In this document: piece after piece, positions 21,006 to 30,925 of the stretch
How the letters are laid out: each line of letters opens with the position of its first letter
How positions within the stretch are numbered: the stretch's first letter is position 1
Assembly: GCF_022429625.1 (NCBI RefSeq)
Contig: NZ_CP092483.1
Span: 3,955,501 to 4,019,500 of the forward strand
DNA length: 64,000 nt
From: Devosia lacusdianchii
Lineage (GTDB): Bacteria; Pseudomonadota; Alphaproteobacteria; Rhizobiales; Devosiaceae
Direction: 5' to 3'
Notes under the pieces: model-generated
The model's database searches: none
The model's input: the letters and a program-made list of their open reading frames with translations, nothing else
What the model was told of the DNA's origin: nothing
Program-made: the position numbers and the translations under genes

Positions 21006-23090
21006 CTAGAATTCGTTCCAATCCCGGTCGATGGCGGCATTGCCGTGGCTCAGATAAGACTTGGCGACCGTCCTGAGCTTGTCCTGTAGTCCCCGCGCCC
21101 CAGCGGGCGGTGTGGCCTGGGCTGGTCTTGCGCTGGGCCCCGCCTGCCCGACCACGAAGACATCTACGATACGATCGAGCTCAATGGCCTGCGCCTCGGT
21201 CTGCTCGATGGCGGCATTGATCTCCTCGACCAGGGCCGCATTGTGCTGGGTCATCTCGTCCATGGTGCGGACGGCGGTGTTGACCTCTTCGATCGCCCCG
21301 GCCTGCTCGCGGCTTTCCTTGGCAATGCCGCTCATCAGCTCGTTGGACGACCGCACCGCGCCCAGCATGGATTCAAGCTTGGTGGCGGCATCCGATACCA
21401 GCCGCGAGCCGCCCTTGACCTCATTGGCCGACTGCTCGATCAGCACCTTGACCTCGCTCGATGCATTGGCGGCTGACTGCGCCAGGCGCCGCACTTCCAC
21501 CGCCACCACGGCGAAGCCCTTGCCGGCGTCGCCAGCGCGAGCGGCTTCCACCGACGCGTTCAAGGCCAAGAGATTGGTCTGGAAGGCGATATCGTCGATC
21601 AGTCCGATAATGTTGGAAATCTTGCCCGACGACTGGGTGATGCGCTCCATAGCCTCAGTGGCCTGGTGCATCACCTGCCCGCCCTCTTCGGCCGCGCGCG
21701 TCACCTCAGATGCCACAGTGCTGGCTTCGCCGGCCCGCTTGGCATTCTGCATCACCGTGGTCGCCAGCTGCTCCATCGCCGCCGACGTCTCCTCGATCGT
21801 CGCCGCCTGCTTGGTTGTGCGTTCGCTGAGGTCATTGGCGCCCGAGAGAATTTCCCCGGTCGCGGTCTTGAGCGTTCCAGAAGTCTGGCGCAATTGACCC
21901 ACGACCTCGGTCAGCTTGTCGGCAACGGCATTGGTATTGCTCTTGAGCTGGGCGAAAGCGCCCTCATAGTCGCCCTCCATGCGCAGGCTGAGGTCGGTAT
22001 GCGCCAGGGCGTCCAGCACCGTACCGATTTCGCTGACCCCGCGATTGAAGGTCGAAACCAGGTTGTTGACGCTTGAGGCAAGCCCATTGAGCTCGGGGTC
22101 TGGAAACTCCACCGTCACCTGACGCGTGAAGTCGCCGGCCACCGCCGCGTCGACAACGACACCGAACGCGCTTTGCAGCTCGGTCATCATCTTCTGCCGG
22201 TTTTCCTGATCGGCCACGATCCGCGCCGCCTCGGCCTCGGTCATCTGGCTGACGCGCAAGCCGTTGTCGCGGAACACCTCGATGGCGCGGGCCATGGCCC
22301 CCACTTCGTTGCCGCGTTCCGTGTAGGGCACCTCGGTATCGTAGTGGCTCTCGGCGATCGCCTCCATGGCGCCGGCCAGCCGGGGGATCGGCCGCGTGAT
22401 CATCAGCGACAGTATGTAGCCGACCACCCCCAGGACGCCGGTAACCACCAGGGCCGTCACCAGCATCAGCACCATCATGTCGCCAAGCGTGCCCTCGATC
22501 GCCGCGACCTTCTCGCCGACGAACAAAGCGCCGGCCAATGCGCCGTCTTCCCGAATGATGGGATGGTAGGCGGTGAAGTAGCGCTCGCCCTCAATGCTCT
22601 GCTCGGCAAAATAGGCCTCACCCGCACTGAGCGCGGCAATGACCGGACCAGCCGGGTCGAGCACGCTGCCCTTGTCGCTGCTGCCGTCCGCTTTCACCAG
22701 CGTCGTCGTGTTGACCACCAATTCCTTGGTGTCCTTGTCGGCGATGTAGATCGCCGTTTCGGCGTCGGTGACCCGGCGGATGCCATCGACCAGTTCGGTG
22801 TCGAAGAATGGCAGCAGCGCCCACAGCGATATCTGGCCGAGCTGGCCGTCCTCGCCCCAATTGACGACCGTGCCGCCCTTGCCGTTGGTCGCACTGGCGA
22901 AGATCGTCGCCGCGGTCTTCATATTGCCCGCTTGCTGTTCGCGGCCCTGCTCGATCACCGCCGAGCGCATGCTGATGTAGATCGCGCTCGCCACGACGCT
23001 GATCGATGTCACGATCGCCACGATGACCAGCGCGGAGATCATGAACCGCAGGCTGAGACGGCCAAAAAGAGCAGAAACGGATTTGAACAT
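21006..23090 (-). CDS. transmembrane Cache-type chemoreceptor (MCP7)
   Basis: A 694-residue receptor: TM1 about 15-37, a periplasmic single-Cache-like domain (38-200; [42 protein letters not shown]), TM2 about 205-230, HAMP, a second HAMP-like segment and the signalling rod ending RDWNEF. The input domain is homologous to MCP6. The tail ([18 protein letters not shown]) is nearly identical to that of MCP8, pointing to recent duplication or gene conversion of the 3' half. The ATG at 23090 was chosen over an upstream alternative start at 23108. Confidence 0.88.
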   Translation of the reverse strand: MFKSVSALFGRLSLRFMISALVIVAIVTSISVVASAIYISMRSAVIEQGREQQAGNMKTAATIFASATNGKGGTVVNWGEDGQLGQISLWALLPFFDTELVDGIRRVTDAETAIYIADKDTKELVVNTTTLVKADGSSDKGSVLDPAGPVIAALSAGEAYFAEQSIEGERYFTAYHPIIREDGALAGALFVGEKVAAIEGTLGDMMVLMLVTALVVTGVLGVVGYILSLMITRPIPRLAGAMEAIAESHYDTEVPYTERGNEVGAMARAIEVFRDNGLRVSQMTEAEAARIVADQENRQKMMTELQSAFGVVVDAAVAGDFTRQVTVEFPDPELNGLASSVNNLVSTFNRGVSEIGTVLDALAHTDLSLRMEGDYEGAFAQLKSNTNAVADKLTEVVGQLRQTSGTLKTATGEILSGANDLSERTTKQAATIEETSAAMEQLATTVMQNAKRAGEASTVASEVTRAAEEGGQVMHQATEAMERITQSSGKISNIIGLIDDIAFQTNLLALNASVEAARAGDAGKGFAVVAVEVRRLAQSAANASSEVKVLIEQSANEVKGGSRLVSDAATKLESMLGAVRSSNELMSGIAKESREQAGAIEEVNTAVRTMDEMTQHNAALVEEINAAIEQTEAQAIELDRIVDVFVVGQAGPSARPAQATPPAGARGLQDKLRTVAKSYLSHGNAAIDRDWNEF

Positions 23091-23146
23091 GGCGAGGCCC
23101 CCCAGCACCTGCGCGAGATCGGTGCAAGGAGGCTAAACACTGCCAT

Positions 23147-23172
23147 TTAAATAAGTATTACAACGACTTAAC
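23147..23172. promoter_or_regulatory. candidate CtrA-like sites upstream of MCP7
   Basis: TTAA (23147), TTAC (23158) and TTAA (23168) are spaced 11 and 10 bases apart. The first pair is TTAA-N7-TTAC, one mismatch from the CtrA consensus TTAA-N7-TTAA of alphaproteobacteria. They lie 57-82 bases upstream of the MCP7 start. This is motif matching by eye only. Confidence 0.35.
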
Positions 23173-23181
23173 TATCCATCA

Positions 23182-23210
23182 TTTTCAGTGAGCAGCCCAA
23201 ACACTGAAAA
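23182..23210. other. inverted repeat between MCP7 and MCP8
   Basis: Perfect nine-base arms TTTTCAGTG and CACTGAAAA are separated by 11 bases. It could be a terminator for MCP8, whose stop lies 80 bases away, or an operator for MCP7. The flanking run of Ts is part of the stem itself. Confidence 0.4.
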
Positions 23211-23291
23211 CGGGCACCAAATTCATCAACACGGACGCGATCATTTACATTTCGACCGACAGATTGAGGGCTGGCGCCCGACTATCCGCGC

Positions 23292-25826
23292 CTAGAATTC
23301 GTTCCAATCCCGATCGATGGCGGCATTGCCGTGGCTGAGATAGGACTTTGCCGCTGTCGTGAGCTTGCCCGGCAGGTTGCGGGCGCGCTCGACCAGCGTC
23401 GCCGGCTGCTCGGTCCGAACTCCATGCTGCCGGCCGGACCCTGCCTCCGCGATCGAAAAGATATCGACGATGCGGTCAAGCTCGGTCGCCTGCGCCTCGG
23501 TCTGCTCGATGGCCGCATTGATCTCTTCCACCAGCGCCGCATTGTGCTGGGTCATTTCGTCCATGGTACGGACAGCCGTGTTGACCTCATCGATCGATGA
23601 CGCCTGCTCACGGCTCTCTTTGGCGATACCGTTCATCAACTCGTTGGACGAGCGCGCCGCGCTTAGCATGGATTCAAGTTTGGCAGCCGCATCGGAGACC
23701 AGCTTGGAGCCGCCCCGAACTTCATTGGCCGATTGCTCGATCAGCACTTTGACATCAGCCGACGCGCTCGCCGCCGATTGCGCCAGACGACGCACTTCCA
23801 CCGCCACCACCGCAAAACCCTTGCCGGCATCGCCAGCCCGCGCCGCCTCTACCGAGGCGTTGAGGGCCAGAAGATTGGTCTGGAAGGCGATATCGTCGAT
23901 GAGCCCGATGATATTGGAGATCTTGCCCGACGACTGCGTGATCCGCTCCATCGCCTCGGTCGCCTGGTTCATCACCTGCCCACCCTCTTCGGCGGTCTTG
24001 GTAACGCCCGACGCTACCGTGCTGGCTTCCTTGGCCCGCTCGGCATTGTGCAGCACGGTCGATGCCAATTGTTCCATCGCCGCCGAGGTTTCCTCGATCG
24101 TGGCTGCCTGCTTTGTCGTGCGTTCGCTGAGGTCGTTGGCGCCCGAGAGGATTTCCCCGGTCGCAGTCTTGAGCGTGCGCGAGGTATCCTTGAGCTGCCC
24201 GACAATGTCGGTGAGCTTCTCGGCCACCGCATTGGTGTCGGCCTTGAGCTTGGCGAAAGCGCCCTGATAATTGCCTTCCATGCGCTTGGTCAGGTCGGTA
24301 TCGGCCAGCGAGGCGAGTACAGTGCCGGTTTCGGCAACCCCGCGATCCACCGTCGCCACCAGATTGTTGACCGAGCGCGCCAGCGTATTGAGTTCGTCAT
24401 CGGGGAATTCGGCCTCGACGCGCCGGCTGAAATCGCCGGCTATGGCGGCGTCGACCACGGCGCCGAAGGCGCGCTGCAGTTCCTGCATCATCGCGGCGCG
24501 TTCGGCCTGGCTGCGGATGATCTGGGCGGCCTCGGCCTCGGTCATCTGCGCAACCTTGAGACCGTTTTCGCGGAACACTTCCACGGCGCGGGCCATGGCG
24601 CCCAGTTCGTCCTTGCCGTCAGCGCCTCGCACCTCGACATCCAGATCGCCGTCGGCCAGCGCTTCCATAGTGGAGGTGAGGCGGCTGATCGGGCGGCTGA
24701 CGGAGCGTGCAAAGAAGTAACCGAGGATCGCGGCAATGGCCAAAAGACCCCCGCCAATGGCCAACATCATGTTGCGCATATCGGTGATCGGGGCATAGGC
24801 TTCCGCTTCGCCGACCGCGGTCACCACTGCCCAGTTGGCCCCGCCAAAGCTCAGCGGCTGCGCTGTCAGTATCATATCCATGCCGCGATAGTCGGACGAG
24901 AGGCCGACAGCCTCGGTGCCGGCAAGCGCCGCCTCGACCACCGGGTTCTGGAAGGTCGTGACCAGCGAGTCATCGGTCTCGGAGAACCGCGAATCCGAGC
25001 GCATCAGGAAATCGGGACCAACAAAGAAGCTCTCGCCGGTTTCGCCCAAACCTTCGCTCTTGCTCATGATTGCGTTGACCGGGGCGGTCGAAATCGCGGC
25101 GGCCAGAACCCCCACCAGCTTGGCCCGGTTGTCGAAGACCGGGGTCGCCATGAAGCCTTCCGGCAGCCCGCCCGCCGGGCCATAGGCCGAAAAATCCTGG
25201 AATGCGACCTGACCGCCCTCGGTCAGGGCCGCCGCAGCCTGGAACGCCTGGCCCAGACCGGTGTCGGCGCCAACGCCGCCAGCGGCAAAATTGGTCGCCA
25301 GGTCGTCACGCTTCTTGACCGAATAGATCAGATCGCCAATGGGGCTCAGCACCATCAGGTCGGCATAGCCGCGCGCCTGCAATTGCCGCCGGAAGGCCGG
25401 ATGCATCTTGGAATGAGTGAAATCGTAGTTCGTCCGCTTCTCGGCAGTCGACACATCGAGCAGTTCGCGATTGGCCTGGTCCGGGTTGTTGGTGATGTAG
25501 GCCGTTTGCAGCGCCGCCACCGGATCGGTTGCCAGCGAGCCCGTAAGGAACTGACCCCAGTTGATGTTGAGATCGCGCAGGATGGTCTGCGTCGACTCCG
25601 TTGCCGCCGTGATGGTCAAATCCTTGGCCACGCCATCCAGATAGGCGGCAAGCTCGGCCGAGGTCTGGGTGGCGATGGTTTCGATCTGCCGCCGCGACAA
25701 TTGGTCGACCGTTGCCGAACCGATCAGGTAGCTCGCAATGCCAACGCCGGCGCTGACCAGCAGGGCGGAGCCCACCAGCGCCAGCGGCAGCTTCTGGGCA
25801 ATCTTCAACTGCGGCAGGAATCTCAT
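23292..25826 (-). CDS. transmembrane double-Cache chemoreceptor (MCP8)
   Basis: An 844-residue receptor and the first of the array in the direction of transcription. TM1 is about 12-33. A large periplasmic domain (34-320) has GYADLMVLSPIGDLIYSVKKRDDLATNF, GLPEGFMATPVFDNRAKLVGVLAA and GESFFVGPDFLMRSDSR, a double-Cache arrangement resembling MCP3. TM2, HAMP, a second HAMP-like segment and the signalling rod ending RDWNEF follow. The ATG at 25826 has GGAGC seven bases upstream; the frame extends 53 codons further but without a plausible start. Confidence 0.88.
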   Translation of the reverse strand: MRFLPQLKIAQKLPLALVGSALLVSAGVGIASYLIGSATVDQLSRRQIETIATQTSAELAAYLDGVAKDLTITAATESTQTILRDLNINWGQFLTGSLATDPVAALQTAYITNNPDQANRELLDVSTAEKRTNYDFTHSKMHPAFRRQLQARGYADLMVLSPIGDLIYSVKKRDDLATNFAAGGVGADTGLGQAFQAAAALTEGGQVAFQDFSAYGPAGGLPEGFMATPVFDNRAKLVGVLAAAISTAPVNAIMSKSEGLGETGESFFVGPDFLMRSDSRFSETDDSLVTTFQNPVVEAALAGTEAVGLSSDYRGMDMILTAQPLSFGGANWAVVTAVGEAEAYAPITDMRNMMLAIGGGLLAIAAILGYFFARSVSRPISRLTSTMEALADGDLDVEVRGADGKDELGAMARAVEVFRENGLKVAQMTEAEAAQIIRSQAERAAMMQELQRAFGAVVDAAIAGDFSRRVEAEFPDDELNTLARSVNNLVATVDRGVAETGTVLASLADTDLTKRMEGNYQGAFAKLKADTNAVAEKLTDIVGQLKDTSRTLKTATGEILSGANDLSERTTKQAATIEETSAAMEQLASTVLHNAERAKEASTVASGVTKTAEEGGQVMNQATEAMERITQSSGKISNIIGLIDDIAFQTNLLALNASVEAARAGDAGKGFAVVAVEVRRLAQSAASASADVKVLIEQSANEVRGGSKLVSDAAAKLESMLSAARSSNELMNGIAKESREQASSIDEVNTAVRTMDEMTQHNAALVEEINAAIEQTEAQATELDRIVDIFSIAEAGSGRQHGVRTEQPATLVERARNLPGKLTTAAKSYLSHGNAAIDRDWNEF

Positions 25827-25977
25827 CGAATGCTCCAGCTTTCCCTGACCGCCGCGGCCTTGCACGCCCATCTCCCGATGGCATGAAAATGCCGGGCCGT
25901 TGCCGGCGCGGCGTGCAGCAGTCATCCCCCCAAATCGCCGGCGCAAGCCGAACAGTGCAAACGATACAGATTGGCGA

Positions 25978-25992
25978 TTAACCACTCCTTAC
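25978..25992. promoter_or_regulatory. candidate CtrA-like site upstream of MCP8
   Basis: TTAA-N7-TTAC, the same one-mismatch form of the CtrA motif seen before MCP7, lies 152 bases upstream of the MCP8 start and 86 bases downstream of the cheY2 stop. It is a weak prediction by motif only. Confidence 0.3.
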
Positions 25993-26020
25993 GCAGACAT
26001 ATGATGGGTGCGGTGGCCCT

Positions 26021-26053
26021 AAAAGCAAAAGGCCACCCGTGGCGGATGGCCTT
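26021..26053 (-). terminator. terminator after the cheD-cheR-cheB-cheY2 block
   Basis: On the minus strand the stem AAGGCCATCCG / GGGTGGCCTT (one G-T type mismatch) is followed by TTGCTTTT, 25 bases after the cheY2 stop. It separates the chemotaxis core from the receptor array. Confidence 0.75.
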
Positions 26054-26077
26054 CCGTTTCGAACATATTAGGCGAGT

Positions 26078-26467
26078 TTAGCTGAGTGCGCCGATCACCG
26101 CCTCGATGCGCTTCTTCATCGTAGAAGCATCGAAGGGCTTGATGATGTAGTTGTTGACGCCAAACGAAATGGCTTCCTTGACCTGCTCCTTGTCGGAGCG
26201 GCCCGTCGCCATGATGAACGGCATGGCCTGGGTGCGCGGGTGCTTGCGGATCACCTTGAGCAAGGTCAGCCCGTCGATGTCTTCCATGTTCCAATCGGAA
26301 ATGATCAGGTCGACATTGCTCTTTTCGAGCTTGCCCAGAGCATCGCGCCCGCTCTTTGCTTCGATGATGTCCTTGAAGCCGAGCTGGGTCAGGATGTACT
26401 TGCATATGCCGCGCATCGACTGCTGGTCATCGACGATGAGGACGCTCACTGCGCTGGCTTTAGGCAT
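26078..26467 (-). CDS. cheY2: CheY-type response regulator
   Basis: A 129-residue single receiver domain: the acidic pair Asp13-Asp14 (IVDDQQ), the phospho-acceptor Asp58 (LIISDWNMEDIDG), Thr in MATGRSD and Lys in YIIKPFDA. It has no output domain, so it acts by binding the flagellar switch or as a phosphate sink. In rhizobia the cheB-adjacent CheY (CheY2) is the motor-binding one. The ATG at 26467 was chosen because the upstream 21 codons lack a start context. It is the last gene of the cheD-receptor-cheR-cheB-cheY2 block and is followed by a terminator. Confidence 0.88.
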   Translation of the reverse strand: MPKASAVSVLIVDDQQSMRGICKYILTQLGFKDIIEAKSGRDALGKLEKSNVDLIISDWNMEDIDGLTLLKVIRKHPRTQAMPFIMATGRSDKEQVKEAISFGVNNYIIKPFDASTMKKRIEAVIGALS

Positions 26468-26581
26468 GTTTTGGTTCACCTTCTTGGTGTCCGGGGTTAG
26501 GTACCCCGCATTCGAGCAAACACTAGGCAAGAAGCGTTACAAATCTCTCAATCGGGACCCGGGCATTGTGCCGGAGCCCGC

Positions 26582-27631
26582 TTAAGCTGCCGATTTGAGC
26601 CGTACCAGCGCCTGGGCGAGCCGCCCCGCAATGGCCTCGACCGGCGCCTGCTCGACCACTGCGCCCTCTTCGAAGGCCACGCGCGGCATGCCATAGACCA
26701 GCGCCGAAGCCTGGCTCTGGCCCACCGTATGGGCGCCCGCGTCGCGCATCATCTTGAGGCCGCGCGCCCCGTCCCGGCCCATGCCGGTCAGGATCGCCCC
26801 GACCGCCATCGGCCCGACCACTTTGGCGACCGATTCAAACAGCACGTCGACGCTGGGCCGGTGACCCGATTCCAGTTCGTCATGCGCGAGGCGGCACTTG
26901 AGCTGACCCGACGAGCGCTCCACCCGCAGGTGATAATCGCCGCGCGCCACATAGGCGTGCCCGGCCAGCAGCGGCATGCGGTCTTCCGCTTCGACCACCT
27001 TGATGGTGCACAATTCGTCGAGGCGCGCCGCGAAACGGCCGGTAAAACCCGGCGGCATGTGCTGGGCGATCACGATCGGCGGGCAATCGGCGGGTATCTG
27101 GGTCAGCACGGCGCGGATGGCTTCCACGCCGCCGGTCGATGCGCCAATGGCGATGAGCGAGCCTTCCGGCGCCGCTGCGGTCTTGATCGCGACCTTGGGC
27201 GCCTCGGCCCGGTTTGCCGAACGCCCGCGCACATCCGATTTGGCGGCGGCGCGGATCTTGTCACGCAGTCCCGCGCCGAACGCCTCGATGCCGCCTTCGA
27301 ACTCGGCACTCGGCTTGGCCACGAAATCCACCGCGCCCAGTTCGAGCGCCAGCAGCGTCTCGCTGGCGCCCTTCTTGGTCAGCGTCGAGACCATAACCAC
27401 CGGCGTTGGCCTGAGGCGCATGAGTTTGTCGAGGAATTGCAACCCGTTCATATTGGGCATTTCGATATCCAGCGTCACCACATCGGGGTTGAGCGCCTTG
27501 ATCTTCTCGCGCGCATCGATGGGATCGGTGGCAGTCGCCACCACGGTGATATCGCCGTCCCGCGTCAGCATGCGGGTCAGCACCTCGCGGATCAGCGCCG
27601 AATCGTCGACGACCAGGACCTTGATGCTCAT
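26582..27631 (-). CDS. cheB: chemotaxis protein-glutamate methylesterase/glutaminase CheB
   Basis: A 349-residue enzyme that removes methyl groups from receptor glutamates and deamidates glutamines. The N-terminal receiver has phospho-acceptor Asp55 (VTLDIEMP). The C-terminal esterase carries the full triad: Ser165 (IGASTGG), His191 (AQHMPPGFT) and Asp287 (LTGMGRDGA). The start at 27631 overlaps the cheR stop as ATGA, so it is coupled to cheR. It appears intact, in contrast to its broken upstream partner, which would leave demethylation unbalanced if no other CheR exists. Confidence 0.93.
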   Translation of the reverse strand: MSIKVLVVDDSALIREVLTRMLTRDGDITVVATATDPIDAREKIKALNPDVVTLDIEMPNMNGLQFLDKLMRLRPTPVVMVSTLTKKGASETLLALELGAVDFVAKPSAEFEGGIEAFGAGLRDKIRAAAKSDVRGRSANRAEAPKVAIKTAAAPEGSLIAIGASTGGVEAIRAVLTQIPADCPPIVIAQHMPPGFTGRFAARLDELCTIKVVEAEDRMPLLAGHAYVARGDYHLRVERSSGQLKCRLAHDELESGHRPSVDVLFESVAKVVGPMAVGAILTGMGRDGARGLKMMRDAGAHTVGQSQASALVYGMPRVAFEEGAVVEQAPVEAIAGRLAQALVRLKSAA

Positions 27632-28414
27632 GCCGCTTCTCGTTTGTTCAGTTTCTGTCTGCATTGATAGATGGTCTTGCCCACCAGGCGGAACCCTTCG
27701 CCGCCCGAGCCCAGGTTCTCCGAGTGCCCGATATAGAGGAAGGCTTCCGGCGCCAGCAGCTTGCTGAAGCGGCCGAACATTTCGCCTTGCGTCGCCTTGT
27801 CGAAATAGATCGCCACATTGCGGCAGAAGATGGCGTCGAACGGCCCCTTCATCGGCCAAGGGCCGATGAGGTTGAGCGGCTTGAACGACACCAGCTCCCG
27901 CACCGCTTCGGGTATGCGGATAGTGCCATCACCCGGTCGCACGAATGGTCGCGCCCGCTCGCTGCTGAGGCCCGAAAGCTCGTTTTCCGGATAAACGCCG
28001 CGTGCCGCCTTGGCGATCACGGCGGTATCGATATCGGTGGCGAGGATCTTGAAGTCCCAGCGCTTGAGCTCGGGAAATGCGCCCAGCAGGTCCATGCCGA
28101 TAGTATAGGGTTCCTGCCCGGTCGAGCAGCCCGCCGACCAGATGCTCGAAGTGATGGTCTTCGCGATAGAACCGCGTGAGATTGGTGGTCAGCGCGTTGA
28201 CAAAATCCTGGCTGTCCTCGGCTGAGCCCGAGCGTTCGAGGAAATCGACATAGGCGTCAAAACTCGGAATCTCGAGCGCCCGCAGGATCTTGCTGAGCCG
28301 GGATATCACCAGTGTTCGCTTGGCATCGCTGAGCGCAATCCCGGCAACCTGATAGACCCGGTTCTTGATCCGCGAAAACTCGCGTTCGCTGAGGGAGATT
28401 TCTCCCTGTTCCAT
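27628..28414 (-). pseudogene. cheR: cheR, frameshifted by an internal deletion
   Basis: CheR methylates receptor glutamates using S-adenosylmethionine. The N-terminal helical domain reads in one frame (EFSRIKNRVYQVAGIALSD to NLTRFYREDHHFEHL, residues about 1-92). The methyltransferase domain continues in a different frame from IWSAGCSTGQEPYTIG onward, including FDAIFCRNVAIYFDK and FLYIGHSEN. The linker that normally joins HHFxxL to xWSAG is missing, and the junction lies at a CATCTGG (28138-28144). The pieces look like a deletion of tens of bases (length 2 modulo 3) between short CATCTG-like repeats. The downstream frame has no good start before MDLLGAF. It could be a genuine mutation or an assembly error. 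It overlaps cheB by four bases. Confidence 0.85.
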
Positions 28415-28459
28415 GCCGCGCACCCCAATTGCCCCGAAGGCCCGTCCTGGGCCTGTCGT

Positions 28460-29977
28460 TTAGGCGTTAGCGCGCCGTTCGGGACGGATAGCCGTCTCGG
28501 CGGCGTCGCTAAATGACGCCATCCGCCCAGTGAGGCGCTTCAGCGCCAGATCACCTTCGCTCAGTGTCGCGACAATACTGTCGTTTTCATTACTTAGATT
28601 GCGTAAATGCGCGTCCAGTTCTGCAATCATTTTTTGCAGAGACTTTGCTTCCGCGGCGCCGGTCTCGGCCTGACTGCGGCCCCTGCTGACGACGGCGCGG
28701 ATGTCCCGGGCCGATCGATTGGTCAACTGCGCCAGCTGGCGCACCTCGTCGGCCACGACGGCAAAGCCCGCGCCCTTCTCCCCGGCCCGCGCCGCCTCGA
28801 CGGCGGCATTGAGCGCCAGGAGGTTGGTGCGGAACGAAACATCCTCGATGGCCTGCACCATTTGGTCGACCTCGCGCGTCATCTGGTCGACCTCGCTCAC
28901 CACCGCATTGGTGCGCCGCGCCGCCAGGTCGGCCTCCCCCGCCAGGATTTGCGCATCCCGTCCTATGGCGAGAGCCTGCCGCAACCGGCCGGTTCCATCG
29001 GCGAAAGCCCGGCCCGTCATGCCGATGTCACCACGATTCTCCGCAGTGAGCGTGCCCATCCGCGCCATGCGCCCCTCGAACCCCTCGACCAGCCGCCCCA
29101 CCGCCGCAAGGCGATCCTCGAGCTTGCTCCGCAGATCCTGCTCGTCGGCGAGTTGCTCGGCCAGTGCCTGCGAAAAATCATTGAGCCGTCGCGCCAGACC
29201 GCCCAGCGGCCCGTGCAGCGCATCGGGCAATTCCCCGCTGCCGGCGGCCACGCCTTCGAGCTGGCGCAGGCCGGCATCGAGCTCGGCGAGGCCGCCATTC
29301 AGCGCCGCCAGCGCCGGATTGATCGCTGCAATATCGGCCTCGAAACGGAAGCCGGTCTGACCACCTGCCAGCGCGCCGGCGAAGGCGTCGAGATCGTCGT
29401 CCTCGATATAGCTGCCGGCAGGCACCAGCTCGAGCAGGTAGCGGTTGGCCGCGATGGTGAGGCGCCTGGCTTCGAACCGCGCGCTGCCCAGCATCACCAT
29501 GGTTTCCTCGGGCGCACCGCCCCCAGCCGCGAGATAACCCGCGCCGAACAGCGCATCGAGCGTCGCCCCCTCGACGCTGGCCGGCGAAAGCTTGGTCACC
29601 CCCGCGCTGGCGGCCAGGATCACCCCCTTGTCGTCGACAATGACGGCCGGCTGATGCATGGCCGCAATGGCGCTTTTGAAATGATGGGCTCGCTCCAGCC
29701 GCTTGCCCAGCCGCGACACGACACCGGCAATGGTGAGCGTTTCCTCCGGCCGGTCGCAGAGCCCCGCTGCCAGTGCCACCGCGCTCAGCGTCTGCCGTTC
29801 CTGCCGGCCCAGCAGCAGCGCCGCCGCGAACGTGCCGACCAGTGCCAGTATGGCAACGCCGCCAGCAACCGCCAGCCAGCCTATCCCCCCGCCCAGCACC
29901 GGCATCAGGCTGGCCGCCAGCACGAAGGCGAAGAGCCACAGACCGGCGGCGATAAACGCTAGCCGCATCTGGGGCAT
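28460..29977 (-). CDS. atypical chemoreceptor inside the che operon (MCP9)
   Basis: A 505-residue protein with two adjacent hydrophobic helices (about 5-27 and 32-55) and hardly any periplasmic loop. A PAS-like cytoplasmic segment follows (about 95-190; [17 protein letters not shown]), then a helical region and a receptor signalling domain. The tip reads [37 protein letters not shown], clearly different from the IAFQTN...[10 protein letters not shown] tip of the array. The rod is short and there is no pentapeptide. Its place between cheD and cheR matches the position of an internal receptor in rhizobial che operons. The start could be 29977 or 29968. Confidence 0.8.
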   Translation of the reverse strand: MPQMRLAFIAAGLWLFAFVLAASLMPVLGGGIGWLAVAGGVAILALVGTFAAALLLGRQERQTLSAVALAAGLCDRPEETLTIAGVVSRLGKRLERAHHFKSAIAAMHQPAVIVDDKGVILAASAGVTKLSPASVEGATLDALFGAGYLAAGGGAPEETMVMLGSARFEARRLTIAANRYLLELVPAGSYIEDDDLDAFAGALAGGQTGFRFEADIAAINPALAALNGGLAELDAGLRQLEGVAAGSGELPDALHGPLGGLARRLNDFSQALAEQLADEQDLRSKLEDRLAAVGRLVEGFEGRMARMGTLTAENRGDIGMTGRAFADGTGRLRQALAIGRDAQILAGEADLAARRTNAVVSEVDQMTREVDQMVQAIEDVSFRTNLLALNAAVEAARAGEKGAGFAVVADEVRQLAQLTNRSARDIRAVVSRGRSQAETGAAEAKSLQKMIAELDAHLRNLSNENDSIVATLSEGDLALKRLTGRMASFSDAAETAIRPERRANA

Positions 29978-30167
29978 AGGGCGCCAAGTCCGCAAATCAG
30001 CAAGAGGTCCAACATAGGAATTACCCTAAGCCGGGAATGGTTAACCAAGTCTATAATTGGCAGCTGCGTCGTAAGACTTCGCTAATCAACATTGCCGTGC
30101 CGTGAAGAAATTGTCCCACTCCAGAACACGCAACTCGACTTTGCGCATTGAGTATCGGCCGCTCGGG

Positions 30168-30758
30168 CTAGAACAATTCGATATCGTCCACCGGCGCCGG
30201 CACCACGATACGGCGCTTGGCGATCGCGATTTCCTCGCGGGCCACATTGGCGCCGGCATCGCTGTCGAGCCGCTTGACGAAGGCGCGCCCCGAATGCGGC
30301 TTGAACAGCACGCGGCGCGCATAGGTGCCGCCCAGGTCTTCACTGGTGGCGACATAGCCTTCATCGGCCAGGAACTGGCGCACGAATTCGATATTCTTGA
30401 GCCCGACGTCGTCGAGCACCGAATTGATCTTGCCGCCGCCAAAAACCTTGATCTCGAGATTGGCCTTCCGGCCCGTACCCTGCGTCAGCACCTTGTTGAT
30501 CAACTGTTCCATGGCGAAGGCGCCATAACGCGCCGAAGCGCCATACCGGTCCTTGGCCGAGCCGGACTGTTCGGCGAGCAGGAAGTGGTTCATGCCGCCG
30601 ACATTGGCGACGCGGTCGCGGACGCAGGCGGAGATGCAGGACCCCAGAACGGTCGAGTAGGTGAGGTCGGCGGCGTTGGACACGTGGCAGTCGCCCTGGT
30701 GTACGGTCGTCACCACCCCACGATCGAATTCGGGCGGCAGGGAGTTGGGCAGTGCCAT
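30168..30758 (-). CDS. cheD: chemoreceptor glutamine deamidase CheD
   Basis: A 196-residue protein that deamidates specific receptor glutamines. The catalytic Cys41 (LGSCISACV) and His58 (GGMNHFLL) are in place, preceded by the ST pair that supplies the third polar residue. The VFGGGKIN motif typical of CheD is present. It ends PVDDIELF, an acidic-hydrophobic tail that resembles the end of the divergent neighbour. It is the first gene of the cheD-MCP9-cheR-cheB-cheY2 block. Confidence 0.92.
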   Translation of the reverse strand: MALPNSLPPEFDRGVVTTVHQGDCHVSNAADLTYSTVLGSCISACVRDRVANVGGMNHFLLAEQSGSAKDRYGASARYGAFAMEQLINKVLTQGTGRKANLEIKVFGGGKINSVLDDVGLKNIEFVRQFLADEGYVATSEDLGGTYARRVLFKPHSGRAFVKRLDSDAGANVAREEIAIAKRRIVVPAPVDDIELF

Positions 30759-30925
30759 TTGTCGTCTCGAAAACTAAACGCGCCTAATTGTACCGATCGT
30801 AGCGGAAAACTCGTTATCCAATCGCTAACCAAACCCAATGAGGGAATGCGCACGAGGCAATTCAGCAAGAAGAGCTTTAGGAATACTGGGCTAGGGTGCC
30901 TGCAACGGGGTTGGGACGGACTTTA

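Noticed and set aside
7500..24000. Regularly recurring conserved DNA blocks across the receptor genes, CRISPR-like at first glance
   Set aside because: The repeats are about 2 kb apart and encode the receptor signalling tip; there are no short repeat-spacer units.
28130..28150. Programmed ribosomal frameshift in cheR
   Set aside because: There is no slippery sequence, and a stretch of protein normally present is missing, which a frameshift cannot supply.
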